A stretch of DNA of 39,508 nt from assembly GCA_020631655.1 (NCBI GenBank), contig JAHDGV010000003.1, forward strand, positions 1 through 39,508. The letters are read 5' to 3'. A program made the position numbers and the translations under genes. This stretch comes from Chloroflexota bacterium. Its GTDB lineage: Bacteria; Chloroflexota; Anaerolineae; Promineifilales; Promineifilaceae. Position 1 is the stretch's first letter. Every line of letters starts with the position of its first letter. The notes under the pieces are model-generated. The model was not told the origin of the DNA and did not search any database. It saw only the letters and a list, made by a program, of their open reading frames with translations. Shown here one piece after another: positions 1 to 8,767 of the stretch.

Positions 1-3000
1 GAGCCAGAACCGGAGCCTGAGCCCATTGTTGAATCACAATTACCGGAGACAGTGTTGATTTCACAAATCCTGTCTGGTGTTGATGGCAATAACAATCGTG
101 ATTTCATCACGCTATACAACAACACAGGTGGTGAGGTTGACCTAAAAGGATATCGGTTGATGTACCAGCCTCGGCCGACCGATGAGCCAGAGCTACTTTA
201 TCGTTGGCGAGAATTTACCCCGTTTATCGAAGGGCATTTTGTGCTGGCGCGTGAAGGTGAGGTGTTTGAGACACCGGTCGATGGCACGTTTGATTTGCAG
301 GTGTTTAACCGTGGTAGTTTGACTCTACTCGGTCCAGACGGAGCTGTTGTTGATCTTGTGGGATGGGGTGATATGCCTGAAAATAGCTATGTAGGCACAC
401 CTGCACCAAAAATCCCACGGGGGCAAATGTTGGCCCGTATTTTAGACGGTTCAGCCCCCAGCGATAGCAATGCTGATCAGTTTGTATTACTAGCTGATCC
501 AGTCGCTAATGGATGTACCACGGCCGGCATTCGTGTAGAGATTCCAACCGAAATTGCCCCCGGCAAAGATTTTTCGATCACAATACACATCGATAACCCC
601 GAATCAGTTGAGTCGCTTTCGATATTGATCCCGGCCGGATATGCGGCCGGTGGCGCTGAACCATTTGGGGATGCGATCTATCAAACGTTTGCGGGGCCGC
701 TAACCGAAACACAAATTTTAACGCTACAAGCGCCGGTAACTTTGCAAGAGTCTGTTTTTAGAGGAAGTAAGGCGATTGTAGATGGGGTAACCGCTTGCTT
801 GCCTTCAGTCCAAGTGACGGTGGATGGGGTTCTTCCGATTAAGATTGCGCGCGGGCTCATCAATAAATCGGTGACGATTGAAGGGATCGCTACGATGTAC
901 ACCGACGGCTTTTTTGCCGGATCATCGGGCACGAAGTTTTATATCGAAGATGAGACCGGTGGGGTGCAAATTTTTGTTCCCGGCGGCAAAGGGGATGTCA
1001 ACGTCGCAATCGGCGATCGGGTCCGTGTTACGGGTAAAACTGAGTTCTATCGGACTGCACTCGAAGTCATCCCAGCCGATTTTGAAACCCAGATCGAGAT
1101 TGTTGAATCAGCGGCCGAAGGGACAGCCCCAACCGTGATTGGAATCGACGAAGCTTTGGGGGATGCGTCACAGCTCGGCAACCTAGTGCAGGTAAGCGGT
1201 ATCGTTGAGCGGGTTGAAGAATTTACCTATAGCTTTGAAGTTGATTTGGTTGACGAAGATGGCAAAAAACTCCCCATCTATCTAGATAAATTAACTGAGG
1301 TGTCTGTACTGGAACTAAACGAGGGGGATGAGTTTACGGTTTCTGGCATTTTAGAGTCGTGGGATGGAAATATTCAGCTGTATCCTCGCGTGCAGGGGGA
1401 CTTCGCAAAAGTTTGGCCGGAAGAAATCAGGATCGAGACAATCGTACCGGCCGCCATTTCGGTGAGTCCAATCGATTATCAGATCAAGATTACCAACAAT
1501 ACCAGCGAATCACACACTAATATTTTGGTGACGGCGGCCCGGCCGGAAGGGGATGTTGAAACGGTTATTCTTGACAATGGGATTACCGCCACAAAAGAAA
1601 TTATCAATTGGCTCATTCCTCAGCTAGATCCAGGCCAAGCTGTAACTTTGAAACTATCTGTGGCTCTGAGCGATCCGAACTCTGAAACTGCGTCTGAAGA
1701 CCAAGTTTTGTTTTTCCCGGTCCGTGTGATCTCTGATCAGTCGGCCGACCCGTATAAATCGGCGGGTAATACCGTGTTTACTACCGGCATTTTGCCCATC
1801 TGGGCTATTCAAGGGACCGGTGATAAATCGCCGTACGTTGGACAAGTTCAAACAACGGCCGGAATTGTTACCGGCATCTTCCCAGACCTTGGCGGGCTGT
1901 TTATCCAAACCCAAAACGGCGACGATAACATTTCAACGTCTGATGGGTTGTTTGTGAGTTTTGGGGATCGGACTGTTCCCAGCACCTTAACGACAGGAAT
2001 GCAGGTGAATGTCACCGGCGAGATCACTGAACTTAGCGGGCAAACCTCTATCGAAATCTCTGAATTGGATGACATGGAGATTATCAGTAGCACAGACTTG
2101 GTGAGCTCGTTTGAACCGCTATCGCTAACTCCCCCTTCCGAGGGAGACATTCTCGACTATTTTGAAGCCCGTGAGGGAATGTTGGTTTCGTTGGATGGCT
2201 ATGCTGTGGCTGTGGGGCCAACCAATCGATTTGGTGAATTTCCCCTTTATCCGCTCAGTTTGTCAGAGAACCTATACCCGAATGCCCCACTTATTTTCCG
2301 TAATCCGGCCGAAAATCGGGCTGATGGGATCATTTTTGTAGATGATGGTTCAGAAGCTGAATATGCTTCAGGGAACGAGCTTCCAATTCCAATTGCCACG
2401 GGTGACATCGTATCCAACGTTGTTGGCCCACTTGCGTTTACCTATGGCAATTACAAAATCGAGCCGATTAGCCCGGCTAGCATCATTGTTGAACCATCTA
2501 CGTATGCCGAGAAAGGGCTAACTATTCCCGAACCACTCAGCGAGAGTCAGGTCGCCATCGCTACGTTCAATGTTGAAAACTTCTACGATATTTTAGAACC
2601 ACATCCATCATCGCCACCGGCTCCATCGCCAGAAGAGTACGAGCAAAAGCTGGCCAAATTAGCCGCCAGCTTTGCAACGATGGGTTACCCAGAAATCGTT
2701 GCTTTGCAAGAAGTTGAAAATTTGAAGGTGCTGAATGATCTGGCAGAAAAAATCGTTGAAAACGATGGGCCAAGTTACGAAAGCCATCTGTTAGAAGGAT
2801 CAGACAGCCGTGGGATAGATGTGGCATACATGACTCGAACTGACCGCATTAGCCTAATCTCGCTTGAGCAACGGCCGGACCCAGATGGAAGTTTAAGCCG
2901 AGAGCCGTTGGTGCTTCGGGCAGTCATCAGCTTGCCAAATGGAGATCAGGAAATTGCGCTGATCAATAATCACTTTACATCGCTGGCCGGTGGGGAAGAA

Positions 3001-3402
3001 GCAACACTATCACGGCGTACAACTCAGGCAGATTGGAATGTTGGGCTGGCTGATGAGATTTTGGCAGATAATCCAGATGCAAACGTAGTTGTGCTGGGGG
3101 ACTTAAACTCGTTCCGCGACACACCGCCGCTCGATAATTTGGAAGAAGATTTAACCCATGTATACGATGGGCTATCTGGTAGTTCAACAGCCTATCCAAC
3201 CTACACGTACATCTTCCAAGGGGTTGCTCAATCGCTAGATCATATCTTGGTGTCTGATTCTCTTATTGAAAAGCTGGTTAACGTGATTGCGTTGCCCATC
3301 AATGCAGATTATCCGCTGGCTCTGGAAGGAGACGAATCTCCGTATCGTGTGTCAGATCATAATCCGCTAATTGCGATTTTTGAGTTTGGAGAGCAGGATT
3401 AA
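1..3402 (+). CDS. Secreted multidomain nuclease (lamin-tail, OB-fold, EEP), 5' end missing
   Basis: The reading frame is open from base 1 (it starts with an EPEPEPEP run), so the GTG at 52 is not the true start and the gene begins upstream of the window. Numbering from that GTG, I see a lamin-tail-like domain (about 1-130), an OB-fold-like domain (about 270-350, GDRVRVTGK), a second one (about 598-680), and a C-terminal endonuclease/exonuclease/phosphatase domain (about 834-1110) with FNVENF, LQEVEN, GDLNSF, LDHILVS and SDHNPL. This is the ExeM/YhcR-like architecture of extracellular DNases, which use a metal-dependent Asp/His/Asn active site. The acidic Pro-Glu run looks like a linker, so more N-terminal domains are likely. 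The J-domain gene starts 5 bases downstream. A paralogue lies at 22162-24645. The EEP domain is certain; the substrate (extracellular DNA or a phosphoester) is inferred. Confidence 0.85.
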   Translation, partial: EPEPEPEPIVESQLPETVLISQILSGVDGNNNRDFITLYNNTGGEVDLKGYRLMYQPRPTDEPELLYRWREFTPFIEGHFVLAREGEVFETPVDGTFDLQVFNRGSLTLLGPDGAVVDLVGWGDMPENSYVGTPAPKIPRGQMLARILDGSAPSDSNADQFVLLADPVANGCTTAGIRVEIPTEIAPGKDFSITIHIDNPESVESLSILIPAGYAAGGAEPFGDAIYQTFAGPLTETQILTLQAPVTLQESVFRGSKAIVDGVTACLPSVQVTVDGVLPIKIARGLINKSVTIEGIATMYTDGFFAGSSGTKFYIEDETGGVQIFVPGGKGDVNVAIGDRVRVTGKTEFYRTALEVIPADFETQIEIVESAAEGTAPTVIGIDEALGDASQLGNLVQVSGIVERVEEFTYSFEVDLVDEDGKKLPIYLDKLTEVSVLELNEGDEFTVSGILESWDGNIQLYPRVQGDFAKVWPEEIRIETIVPAAISVSPIDYQIKITNNTSESHTNILVTAARPEGDVETVILDNGITATKEIINWLIPQLDPGQAVTLKLSVALSDPNSETASEDQVLFFPVRVISDQSADPYKSAGNTVFTTGILPIWAIQGTGDKSPYVGQVQTTAGIVTGIFPDLGGLFIQTQNGDDNISTSDGLFVSFGDRTVPSTLTTGMQVNVTGEITELSGQTSIEISELDDMEIISSTDLVSSFEPLSLTPPSEGDILDYFEAREGMLVSLDGYAVAVGPTNRFGEFPLYPLSLSENLYPNAPLIFRNPAENRADGIIFVDDGSEAEYASGNELPIPIATGDIVSNVVGPLAFTYGNYKIEPISPASIIVEPSTYAEKGLTIPEPLSESQVAIATFNVENFYDILEPHPSSPPAPSPEEYEQKLAKLAASFATMGYPEIVALQEVENLKVLNDLAEKIVENDGPSYESHLLEGSDSRGIDVAYMTRTDRISLISLEQRPDPDGSLSREPLVLRAVISLPNGDQEIALINNHFTSLAGGEEATLSRRTTQADWNVGLADEILADNPDANVVVLGDLNSFRDTPPLDNLEEDLTHVYDGLSGSSTAYPTYTYIFQGVAQSLDHILVSDSLIEKLVNVIALPINADYPLALEGDESPYRVSDHNPLIAIFEFGEQD

Positions 3403-3407
3403 ACTGG

Positions 3408-4223
3408 ATGGCAAAGCGAGCCCTTGTTAAGGTCAAAACGGCCGATGAGAAGCTGAGCCAGTTGCAGGAAGAAATGCAGGTGGCTCAAGAAGAACTGCGC
3501 CAAGTCGAAGCGATTTTGGGGGAGGAGCAGGCAGCCGTTAATGCATTTAGAATGCACTGTCGGCTGAAGCTTGGGCCGTGGGTAGATCAAATCATCGAGC
3601 TATACACCGAAAAACAGCTGATTCTGATTCGGCGCCGGATGCGAAAACAAGCTGAAGCGATGGGGGCGATGTTTGATGAAGAGAAGTGGCTCGAGGATGA
3701 AGGCATCGACCTTGATGAGGAAGTTCCACTAGAAGGGCTGATGGAGGAGGCGGACCTGCCTTATGATGTGAACACAAGCGATGAGAAACATGCTCGTCGT
3801 TTGTATCGAGAGCTGGCCCGAAAACATCATCCTGACCTCGCTGAGGGGCAAATCCAAAAAAGCTATGCTACGTCAATGATGGCGGCCGTAAATGAGGCTT
3901 ATTCTCGGCGGGATACCCAGGCACTTCGTGACTTGGCGGGTGAATTTGACCCCAAAACGGCCGCAGAATTGGCCAGCTCGGCCGATGAACTATCTGTCGC
4001 CGCTCGAAAACTACAGCGCCAGGTTCGCCGCTGTCGCCAGCGCAGACGCAAAGTGACGCTACAGCTAAAAGCATTGCGCGAAGAAACAACAGCAAAGCTA
4101 TGGCGTAAAGCTCAAACAATCGATCCGCAGGATGGAGAAAACTGGTGGGATGAGGTTGAGGGGTCGCTAAAGGCTCAGATTAACGGATACAAAGAGGAAA
4201 TCCAACAGCTAATGGCCGCTTAG
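3408..4223 (+). CDS. J-domain-containing coiled-coil protein
   Basis: This is a soluble, highly charged 271-residue protein. Residues 1-50 and about 190-270 are rich in Glu, Lys, Arg and Gln and look like coiled coil. A J-domain-like helical pair sits at about 125-175 (ARRLYRELARKHHPDL then NEAYSRRDTQALR) with the diagnostic HPD tripeptide. J-domains stimulate the ATPase of DnaK-type chaperones. The zinc-finger and substrate-binding parts of true DnaJ are absent, so this is a specialised J-protein and not dnaJ. It follows the nuclease by 5 bases and is probably cotranscribed. Its 3' end overlaps the convergent unknown gene by 4 bases. An AGGA about 9 bases before the ATG supports the start. 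Its client is unknown. Confidence 0.8.
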   Translation: MAKRALVKVKTADEKLSQLQEEMQVAQEELRQVEAILGEEQAAVNAFRMHCRLKLGPWVDQIIELYTEKQLILIRRRMRKQAEAMGAMFDEEKWLEDEGIDLDEEVPLEGLMEEADLPYDVNTSDEKHARRLYRELARKHHPDLAEGQIQKSYATSMMAAVNEAYSRRDTQALRDLAGEFDPKTAAELASSADELSVAARKLQRQVRRCRQRRRKVTLQLKALREETTAKLWRKAQTIDPQDGENWWDEVEGSLKAQINGYKEEIQQLMAA

Positions 4224-4567
4224 GTAGATGGGTCTTCAAAACACCATCCGATTAAGCGACGCACAAAATCGGCCGTGGGAAAGCGTTTTGAGTCATGTTT
4301 CCAACGAGGTACTTCAACCTGCCGAGCCCCTGGCTCCCGAGGAAACTGGCCCCCTTCAATGTTTAAAATGGTGAATTCATCACCCGGTTTAGGGATGCGG
4401 TAATGCACAATAAACTTTTTGTTGCTGGCAATGATGTGTAGAAAACGCTCAGCAACCGGCTCCACAAAACCCTGATCTGGCACAACCTCTTTCACATCGT
4501 TCACGTACCAGATAAACTCTCTGCCTTTAAATTTAACTTTACGATTGCCTTTTTTGCTAACTGCCAC
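4220..4567 (-). CDS. Small conserved-looking protein of unknown function
   Basis: This is a 115-residue soluble protein with a basic N-terminus (MAVSKKGNRKVKFKGREFIWYV), a likely beta-rich centre and a Trp/Arg-containing end (DFVRRLIGWCF). It has no signal peptide, membrane segment or catalytic motif that I can name. The opening 'SKKGxRKhxxxGxxFxWYV' resembles a family of small hypothetical proteins seen in several phyla, but I cannot assign a role. It is transcribed away from aroK across a 53-base gap and converges on the J-domain gene with a 4-base overlap. The good codon pattern and tight packing suggest a real gene. Confidence 0.65.
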   Translation of the reverse strand: MAVSKKGNRKVKFKGREFIWYVNDVKEVVPDQGFVEPVAERFLHIIASNKKFIVHYRIPKPGDEFTILNIEGGQFPREPGARQVEVPRWKHDSKRFPTADFVRRLIGWCFEDPST

Positions 4568-4620
4568 GGTTCAATTATTATCTGTCGGCCGAAATCTGGC
4601 AATTAGATCATCAAGAAAAC

Positions 4621-5148
4621 ATGACGAAAAATGAGACAAATATTATCTTAACCGGATTTATGGGAACCGGAAAAACAACGGTCGGCCGTCTGCTGGCTGA
4701 GGAGTTGGGGTACACGTTTGTTGATACTGATCTGCTTATTGAACAAACGAGTGGCAAGGGGATCCCTGAAATTTTTGCGACCCAAGGGGAGAAGGCTTTT
4801 CGTCAGCTTGAGCGAGAAGCGGCCGAAACATTGGCGAAAAAGCGTGGGCAAATTATCTCGACCGGTGGGGGGATGATGCTTGATCTAGAGAATAAATCTA
4901 CCTTGGAACCAACTGGCCCGATTTTTTGCCTAGTCGCTTCAGCTGAAGAGATTTTCCGGCGGGTTTCAGCAGACGTAGACGGAATTGAGCGGCCGCTGTT
5001 GAAAGGGGATGATCCTAAAGGGAAAATAGAATCCCTGCTGACAGATCGGCGTGAGCTGTACGGCCAATATGTTCAGATAGACACAGAAGGCTTGTCACCC
5101 GTTGAGATTAGGGACCAAATATTAGCCTATATCGTAAAGGATATTTAG
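4621..5148 (+). CDS. aroK: Shikimate kinase
   Basis: This enzyme phosphorylates shikimate with ATP to shikimate-3-phosphate, the fifth step of chorismate synthesis, in the cytosol. The P-loop is GFMGTGKT (12-19). The shikimate- and metal-binding aspartates lie in VDTD (34-37), Arg61 is in AFRQLE, the Gly triplet is STGGG (80-84), and the lid region carries ERPLL. The length of 175 residues is normal for AroK. The ATG has only a weak purine stretch (AAGA) before it. aroE follows after 114 bases in the same direction, so the two pathway steps are probably expressed together, but a separate promoter in the gap cannot be excluded. Confidence 0.95.
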   Translation: MTKNETNIILTGFMGTGKTTVGRLLAEELGYTFVDTDLLIEQTSGKGIPEIFATQGEKAFRQLEREAAETLAKKRGQIISTGGGMMLDLENKSTLEPTGPIFCLVASAEEIFRRVSADVDGIERPLLKGDDPKGKIESLLTDRRELYGQYVQIDTEGLSPVEIRDQILAYIVKDI

Positions 5149-5262
5149 ATTGTGGCAGAGCCGGAGATAGTTCGATTATAAAAAAAATCAGAATTTGATG
5201 CTGTTTGTTGCCTTTGGCCGTCTATCTTCGTATAACTAGAAAAAGTTACGCAATAAAAAGCC

Positions 5263-6129
5263 ATGGAAGTAAACGGGAAAACAAAGGTGCTTGGATTGTT
5301 AGGGTGGCCTGTCTCTCATACTCAAAGTCCAAAAATCCATAATACGTTGGCCGAAGCATATGATCAAAATGTGGTCTATGTTCCGCTACCCGTACATCCA
5401 AATCACATAAAGGAGGCGATTGATGGTTTAGGTGCGTTAGGTTATTTAGGAGTAAATGTGACTGTGCCACACAAGCAGGCGGTTATGGCTTGTGTTGATC
5501 ATGTTGATCCTGCGGCCGAGGCGATTGGGGCGGTAAACACAATCCTGTTTCAATACGATCAGACCAATCCTGATCAAAAGCCAAAAACGTTTGGTTACAA
5601 CACAGACTGGATCGGATTTAGTGACGATCTTGAGCAATATGGTGTTGAATTAAACGGCCGGGACGCCATTGTTTTAGGGGCGGGTGGTTCTGCTCGTGCA
5701 GTTGTTTATTCACTATTACAGGCAAATGCAAAGGTGCATATTTTGGCTCGACGGCCGGAACAGGCAGATGCGTTGAGAGTTGAAATGCACACCCATTTTC
5801 CCGATCATGCTTTGGCCTCGTACGATATAGGTCTGTTAGCAGATGTAAATGATCAGGCTGAAACCCCATTAATCATCAATACAACGCCTGTAGGGATGAC
5901 TCCGAAAATTGATCAATCACCGTGGCCAGAAAATATTCCCTTAAAAAATGGTTCCATTATTTACGATTTAATATATACTCCGGCCGAGACTAAATTAATG
6001 CAAGAAGCAAGATCTGTGGGGTGTGAAGCTTTTAATGGGCTGGGGATGCTCATCGGACAAGGCGCAGAGGCCTTTAGAATTTGGACAGGGGTTAAACCTG
6101 ACTATTCTGTTATTGCTGACGTGCTTTAG
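5263..6129 (+). CDS. aroE: Shikimate dehydrogenase (NADP+)
   Basis: This enzyme reduces 3-dehydroshikimate to shikimate, the step before aroK. The substrate domain shows GWPVSHTQSPKIHN (residues 14-27), the catalytic lysine Lys71 in NVTVPHK, and the paired aspartate in GYNTDW (111-116). The Rossmann domain has GAGGSARAV (139-147), followed by LARRPEQ, where the arginines fit NADP preference. The C-terminal GMLIGQGAEAF is the family signature. At 288 residues it is full length. The 287-base region downstream holds an AT-rich hairpin that may end the aroKE transcript, then a separate structured element. Confidence 0.95.
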   Translation: MEVNGKTKVLGLLGWPVSHTQSPKIHNTLAEAYDQNVVYVPLPVHPNHIKEAIDGLGALGYLGVNVTVPHKQAVMACVDHVDPAAEAIGAVNTILFQYDQTNPDQKPKTFGYNTDWIGFSDDLEQYGVELNGRDAIVLGAGGSARAVVYSLLQANAKVHILARRPEQADALRVEMHTHFPDHALASYDIGLLADVNDQAETPLIINTTPVGMTPKIDQSPWPENIPLKNGSIIYDLIYTPAETKLMQEARSVGCEAFNGLGMLIGQGAEAFRIWTGVKPDYSVIADVL

Positions 6130-6216
6130 TGTGATGAGGCACAATAATTTCAGGCGTATGCAAGCTACCAAAGGCCTGTTTCTCTGAAGTGGTTGTTGTG
6201 GAGAATTTGTAGACAG

Positions 6217-6238
6217 TTTTTCTTAGGGTTAAGAAAAA
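6217..6238 (+). terminator. Candidate weak terminator after aroE
   Basis: TTTTTCTTA and TAAGAAAAA form a perfect 9-bp stem around the loop GGGT, 88 bases after the aroE stop. The stem is AT-rich and is not followed by a strong T run on either strand, so termination is only a guess. Confidence 0.3.
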
Positions 6239-6242
6239 ATTT

Positions 6243-6320
6243 AGCTGGCAGTCATGGTTTTGATGTTGCCATGATGTGAACTCGGTTGAGCAGTAATGTT
6301 TCTACAGTGAACTGCCAGCT
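6243..6320. other. 78-base structured element bounded by a 10-bp inverted repeat
   Basis: AGCTGGCAGT (6243-6252) and ACTGCCAGCT (6311-6320) are perfect inverted copies. Inside lies a second stem, CATGG (6253-6257) with CCATG (6269-6273), stacked directly on the outer one, and a small CTC/GAG hairpin. The whole can fold as a branched RNA or DNA cruciform. It is not a tRNA: the T-loop and anticodon pattern are missing. It could be a small RNA, a leader element or a miniature mobile element. Confidence 0.4.
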
Positions 6321-6347
6321 TCGTCAATAGTACAAAAATTTGTATAT

Positions 6348-6402
6348 TTTGCAAGAGATTGAGCAAGATTTTGCATAAAATTCTCTATTTGCAAGTGCAA
6401 AT
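6348..6402. promoter_or_regulatory. Probable operator for the HTH regulator (TTTGCA repeats)
   Basis: A perfect inverted repeat, ATTTGCA-AG-TGCAAAT (6387-6402), ends 14 bases before the ATG at 6417. Two further TTTGCA half-sites lie at 6348-6353 and 6370-6375 in the same AT-rich stretch. This layout is typical of an autoregulated HTH gene. Binding by the neighbouring protein is inferred from position only. Confidence 0.5.
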
Positions 6403-6416
6403 GTACAGAAACTTAC

Positions 6417-7295
6417 ATGAATAGAAAAAATTTCGGGCAACTGATCGAAGTTTTACGACATGAAACGGCGTATCTTCGACCAAATAATAAGTCATTTACC
6501 CAAAAGGAGATGGCTGAAAATTTAGGGATTACATTGAGGCATTACGGCCGCCTAGAGCGGGGTGAGGTTGTTAACATCGAGGGAGAGCTTTTGACCAAGC
6601 TTGCCGATGCATTTAGCCTTACATCGCGAGAGCGGCATGAGTTCTTCTATGCGGCCGGTGGGGTAAGCCAGTTCGCCTTTAAACAGTCTCAAGACGAGTT
6701 AGAAAATTTGATGAACAAACTGACTCGTATTGTCAAAGAATCAATTTTTCCTGTTTTTGTATCTGACGTTTTAGGGAATATATTGCTCGGAGCAAAAGGG
6801 GCTATGCCGATTGTAGGCTTTGATAAAGATGAATTTCTTGAATTGAAGTATCCCAATGTTCTTTGGGCTCCGATGCAAATAGATTTATCCCACGCATTTG
6901 TCCAAGAAGAGCTAATTCGAGTCATGATTGCCAATTTGCGTCTCATTCGTGGTACGAGTCTGCGTTATCGTGCATTGCACGTCAGCAAGACATTGTTTGC
7001 AGATTTAGAGAAGTATCCGCAATTTAAAGCCGCATGGCAGTGGGTTTCAAGCGATTCAGGGATGGATTTTGAGGAGAGTCGGGTATTTAAGCAAAATCAC
7101 CCTACCTTTGACATGGAGCTGGCTTATTTTTCTCTAGGCTCTAAGGTCGTCACCTCTTGGGGGGAATTATTCGTAACAACGTTTACCCCTTACGACGAAA
7201 AAACCTTTTTTAAATTTAAAGAGCTGAAGACTCAATACGGGGATGAGATTGTGCAGACGAACGCTCGCTGGCCCTACCCGCCAAAAATCGGGTAG
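6417..7295 (+). CDS. HTH (XRE-type) transcriptional regulator with MmyB-like ligand domain
   Basis: Residues about 8-65 form a lambda-repressor-like helix-turn-helix (FTQKEMAENLGITLRHYGRLERGEV). The C-terminal ~190 residues resemble the MmyB-like PAS-type ligand-binding domain found behind such HTHs (PVFVSDVLGNILLGAKGAMPIVGF, then a helical part with RALHVSKTL). Family members are one-component regulators that bind a small, often fatty-acid-like, molecule. There is no signal peptide or membrane segment. An inverted repeat just upstream suggests self-regulation. The gene converges on a DoxX-like gene and stands alone as a transcript, so its targets are unknown. Confidence 0.75.
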   Translation: MNRKNFGQLIEVLRHETAYLRPNNKSFTQKEMAENLGITLRHYGRLERGEVVNIEGELLTKLADAFSLTSRERHEFFYAAGGVSQFAFKQSQDELENLMNKLTRIVKESIFPVFVSDVLGNILLGAKGAMPIVGFDKDEFLELKYPNVLWAPMQIDLSHAFVQEELIRVMIANLRLIRGTSLRYRALHVSKTLFADLEKYPQFKAAWQWVSSDSGMDFEESRVFKQNHPTFDMELAYFSLGSKVVTSWGELFVTTFTPYDEKTFFKFKELKTQYGDEIVQTNARWPYPPKIG

Positions 7296-7296
7296 G
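7273..7296 (+). terminator. Candidate terminator overlapping the end of the HTH gene
   Basis: CCTACCCG and CGGGTAGG form a perfect 8-bp stem around an 8-base loop and overlap the TAG stop. GATTTTT follows about 5 bases later, so the T run is displaced. The same hairpin could also serve the convergent DoxX gene. Confidence 0.45.
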
Positions 7297-7320
7297 ATGC
7301 GATTTTTCATCAATTAGAAG

Positions 7321-7836
7321 TTATGTGAAGAGGCGGACCCACCACGGTGGAAAAACCCTTTGTCGGAGGCGGGCGTCAAAACCGAGCACACGGCCGGCCG
7401 CAGTGATTAAAAATACTCCGTGCCACATCGCCAACATCGCATAAGACCAAGGCCATTCACCTGGAACCTCTAACAAGCCAATGCCAAGATTGAGTGACAT
7501 GACTAGGCCGAAAAACGATCCGAGGCGGGTTAGTGTGCCAGTTAGGAGTGAAAGCCCCACAAACAGCTCCCCTAAGAAAATGAGCCAAGCAAACAGTAGG
7601 AAATTAGGGAGAACAACAAACTCAACAAACTCAGCATAAAATTGGAACGATGGGTTATCAACCATCAACTGCATCCAGTTGCGTAACCCCAGTGTCTCGC
7701 TGTCTAGAGGGATAAAATCAAACGGGAGTTTCCAGCGTAGGGAGTAAAGCCACAAAATACCGATGATGATTCTTGCCCCAGAAATAGGCCATAACGGGGC
7801 GGGGGTTGTAAAAAACCGTTCTTTCTCCAAATTCAT
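7321..7836 (-). CDS. DoxX-like integral membrane protein
   Basis: This is a 171-residue protein with about four hydrophobic helices (around 17-33, 75-99, 105-122 and 129-150). The short charged N-terminus, the polar loop between helices 1 and 2, and GELFVGLSLLTGTLTRLG in helix 2 or 3 match the DoxX/TQO-small-subunit superfamily. Members range from thiosulfate:quinone oxidoreductase subunits to uncharacterised envelope proteins, so no reaction is assigned. It lies 80 bases behind the substrate-binding protein gene, with a hairpin between, and is probably read separately or as a weak tail of that operon. No clear ribosome site precedes the ATG. A second DoxX-type protein is at 13575-14066. Confidence 0.75.
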   Translation of the reverse strand: MNLEKERFFTTPAPLWPISGARIIIGILWLYSLRWKLPFDFIPLDSETLGLRNWMQLMVDNPSFQFYAEFVEFVVLPNFLLFAWLIFLGELFVGLSLLTGTLTRLGSFFGLVMSLNLGIGLLEVPGEWPWSYAMLAMWHGVFLITAAGRVLGFDARLRQRVFPPWWVRLFT

Positions 7837-7856
7837 AAGCTAGCTTTTTGAGATCA

Positions 7857-7897
7857 CAGGTGGAAAAGGGGTAGAAGTTCCGCCTCTTTCCCACCTG
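7857..7897 (-). terminator. Hairpin after the substrate-binding protein gene
   Basis: CAGGTGG and CCACCTG, extended by AAAGGGG pairing imperfectly with CCGCCTCTTT, form a strong stem 20 bases after the stop. No T run follows on the minus strand, so it may protect the 3' end of the mRNA and not terminate. Confidence 0.4.
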
Positions 7898-7916
7898 CAG
7901 TGTGTGAGTTAAGTAA

Positions 7917-8762
7917 CTATGGCCAGATTTCCATTTCGCCGCCCAAAGGCAAGTCTAAAACGCGATCTGGTCCAACAAACCACTTGTCATAGATTTGTTG
8001 ATAGGTGCCATCTTTCCAAAGCTCTTGAAGCGCAAGGTTTACCGCATCGCGCATTTCTGAGTCATTGATGGGGACACCAATGCCGAACTGTACCGGATTA
8101 TGGCCACCGGGCAACAGAACCAAGTTTTCGTCTCCGGCTGATAGCGAGAGCATGGTGATGTTGTCTTCGGTGTAGCCTTCTACAGCCCCGTCACGAACCG
8201 CTTGTACGGCCGCCTGTTTGTCTTCAAATTCAACAATTTCAGATGGGGTGCCACCGGCCGCTTCTACGTAAGCGTTCCAAGAGTCGATTGCACTACTGCC
8301 TGCGCTGGCCGCAACCTTTTTACCAAAAAGTTCTTCGATGTTGGTGTATTCACCATCACGCACCAAGAAAGATTGGTTGTCCCAGAAATAGGTGATCGAG
8401 AAGTCAATCGCTTCATCACGTGAACGGGTGTGGTTCATGCTAGCAACAGACATGTCAACACGGTCTTCTTGAACAAAGGTGATGCGGGTGGTGCCATCAA
8501 CCACGACAAGTTCAGGTGTAACACCCATTTCGGCCGCCATTGCGTTGGCAAGGTCAACATCAAATCCAACCCAATCTCCAGCATCGTTAACAAAGCTAAG
8601 AGGGGGATTATCATTGCGGACACCAATACGTACCGTGCCAGCTTCTTGAACTTTATCAAGCGTAGATTGTTGTTCCTCTACTGCGGCCGTCCCGCCGCAG
8701 GCAGCCATAAAAATGGCCAATAGTGTAATCAGTACAGAAAAAGTTGTTTTTTTCATATTCAC
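7917..8762 (-). CDS. Amino-acid-type ABC transporter substrate-binding lipoprotein
   Basis: The first 20 residues form a lipoprotein signal (MNMKKTTFSVLITLLAIFMAAC) with lipobox MAAC, so the mature protein is anchored by its cysteine outside the membrane. The rest is a bacterial family-3 solute-binding fold: GTVRIGVRNDNPPLSFVNDAGDWVGFDVDLANAMAAEMG, then TTRITFVQEDRVDM and GKKVAASAGSSAID, with the closing DGTYQQIYDKWF. This family binds polar amino acids. It sits 5 bases downstream of two matching permease genes. AAGGAAG lies about 7 bases before the ATG. At 281 residues it is full length. The exact ligand cannot be read from sequence. Confidence 0.9.
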   Translation of the reverse strand: MNMKKTTFSVLITLLAIFMAACGGTAAVEEQQSTLDKVQEAGTVRIGVRNDNPPLSFVNDAGDWVGFDVDLANAMAAEMGVTPELVVVDGTTRITFVQEDRVDMSVASMNHTRSRDEAIDFSITYFWDNQSFLVRDGEYTNIEELFGKKVAASAGSSAIDSWNAYVEAAGGTPSEIVEFEDKQAAVQAVRDGAVEGYTEDNITMLSLSAGDENLVLLPGGHNPVQFGIGVPINDSEMRDAVNLALQELWKDGTYQQIYDKWFVGPDRVLDLPLGGEMEIWP

Positions 8763-8767
8763 TTCCT

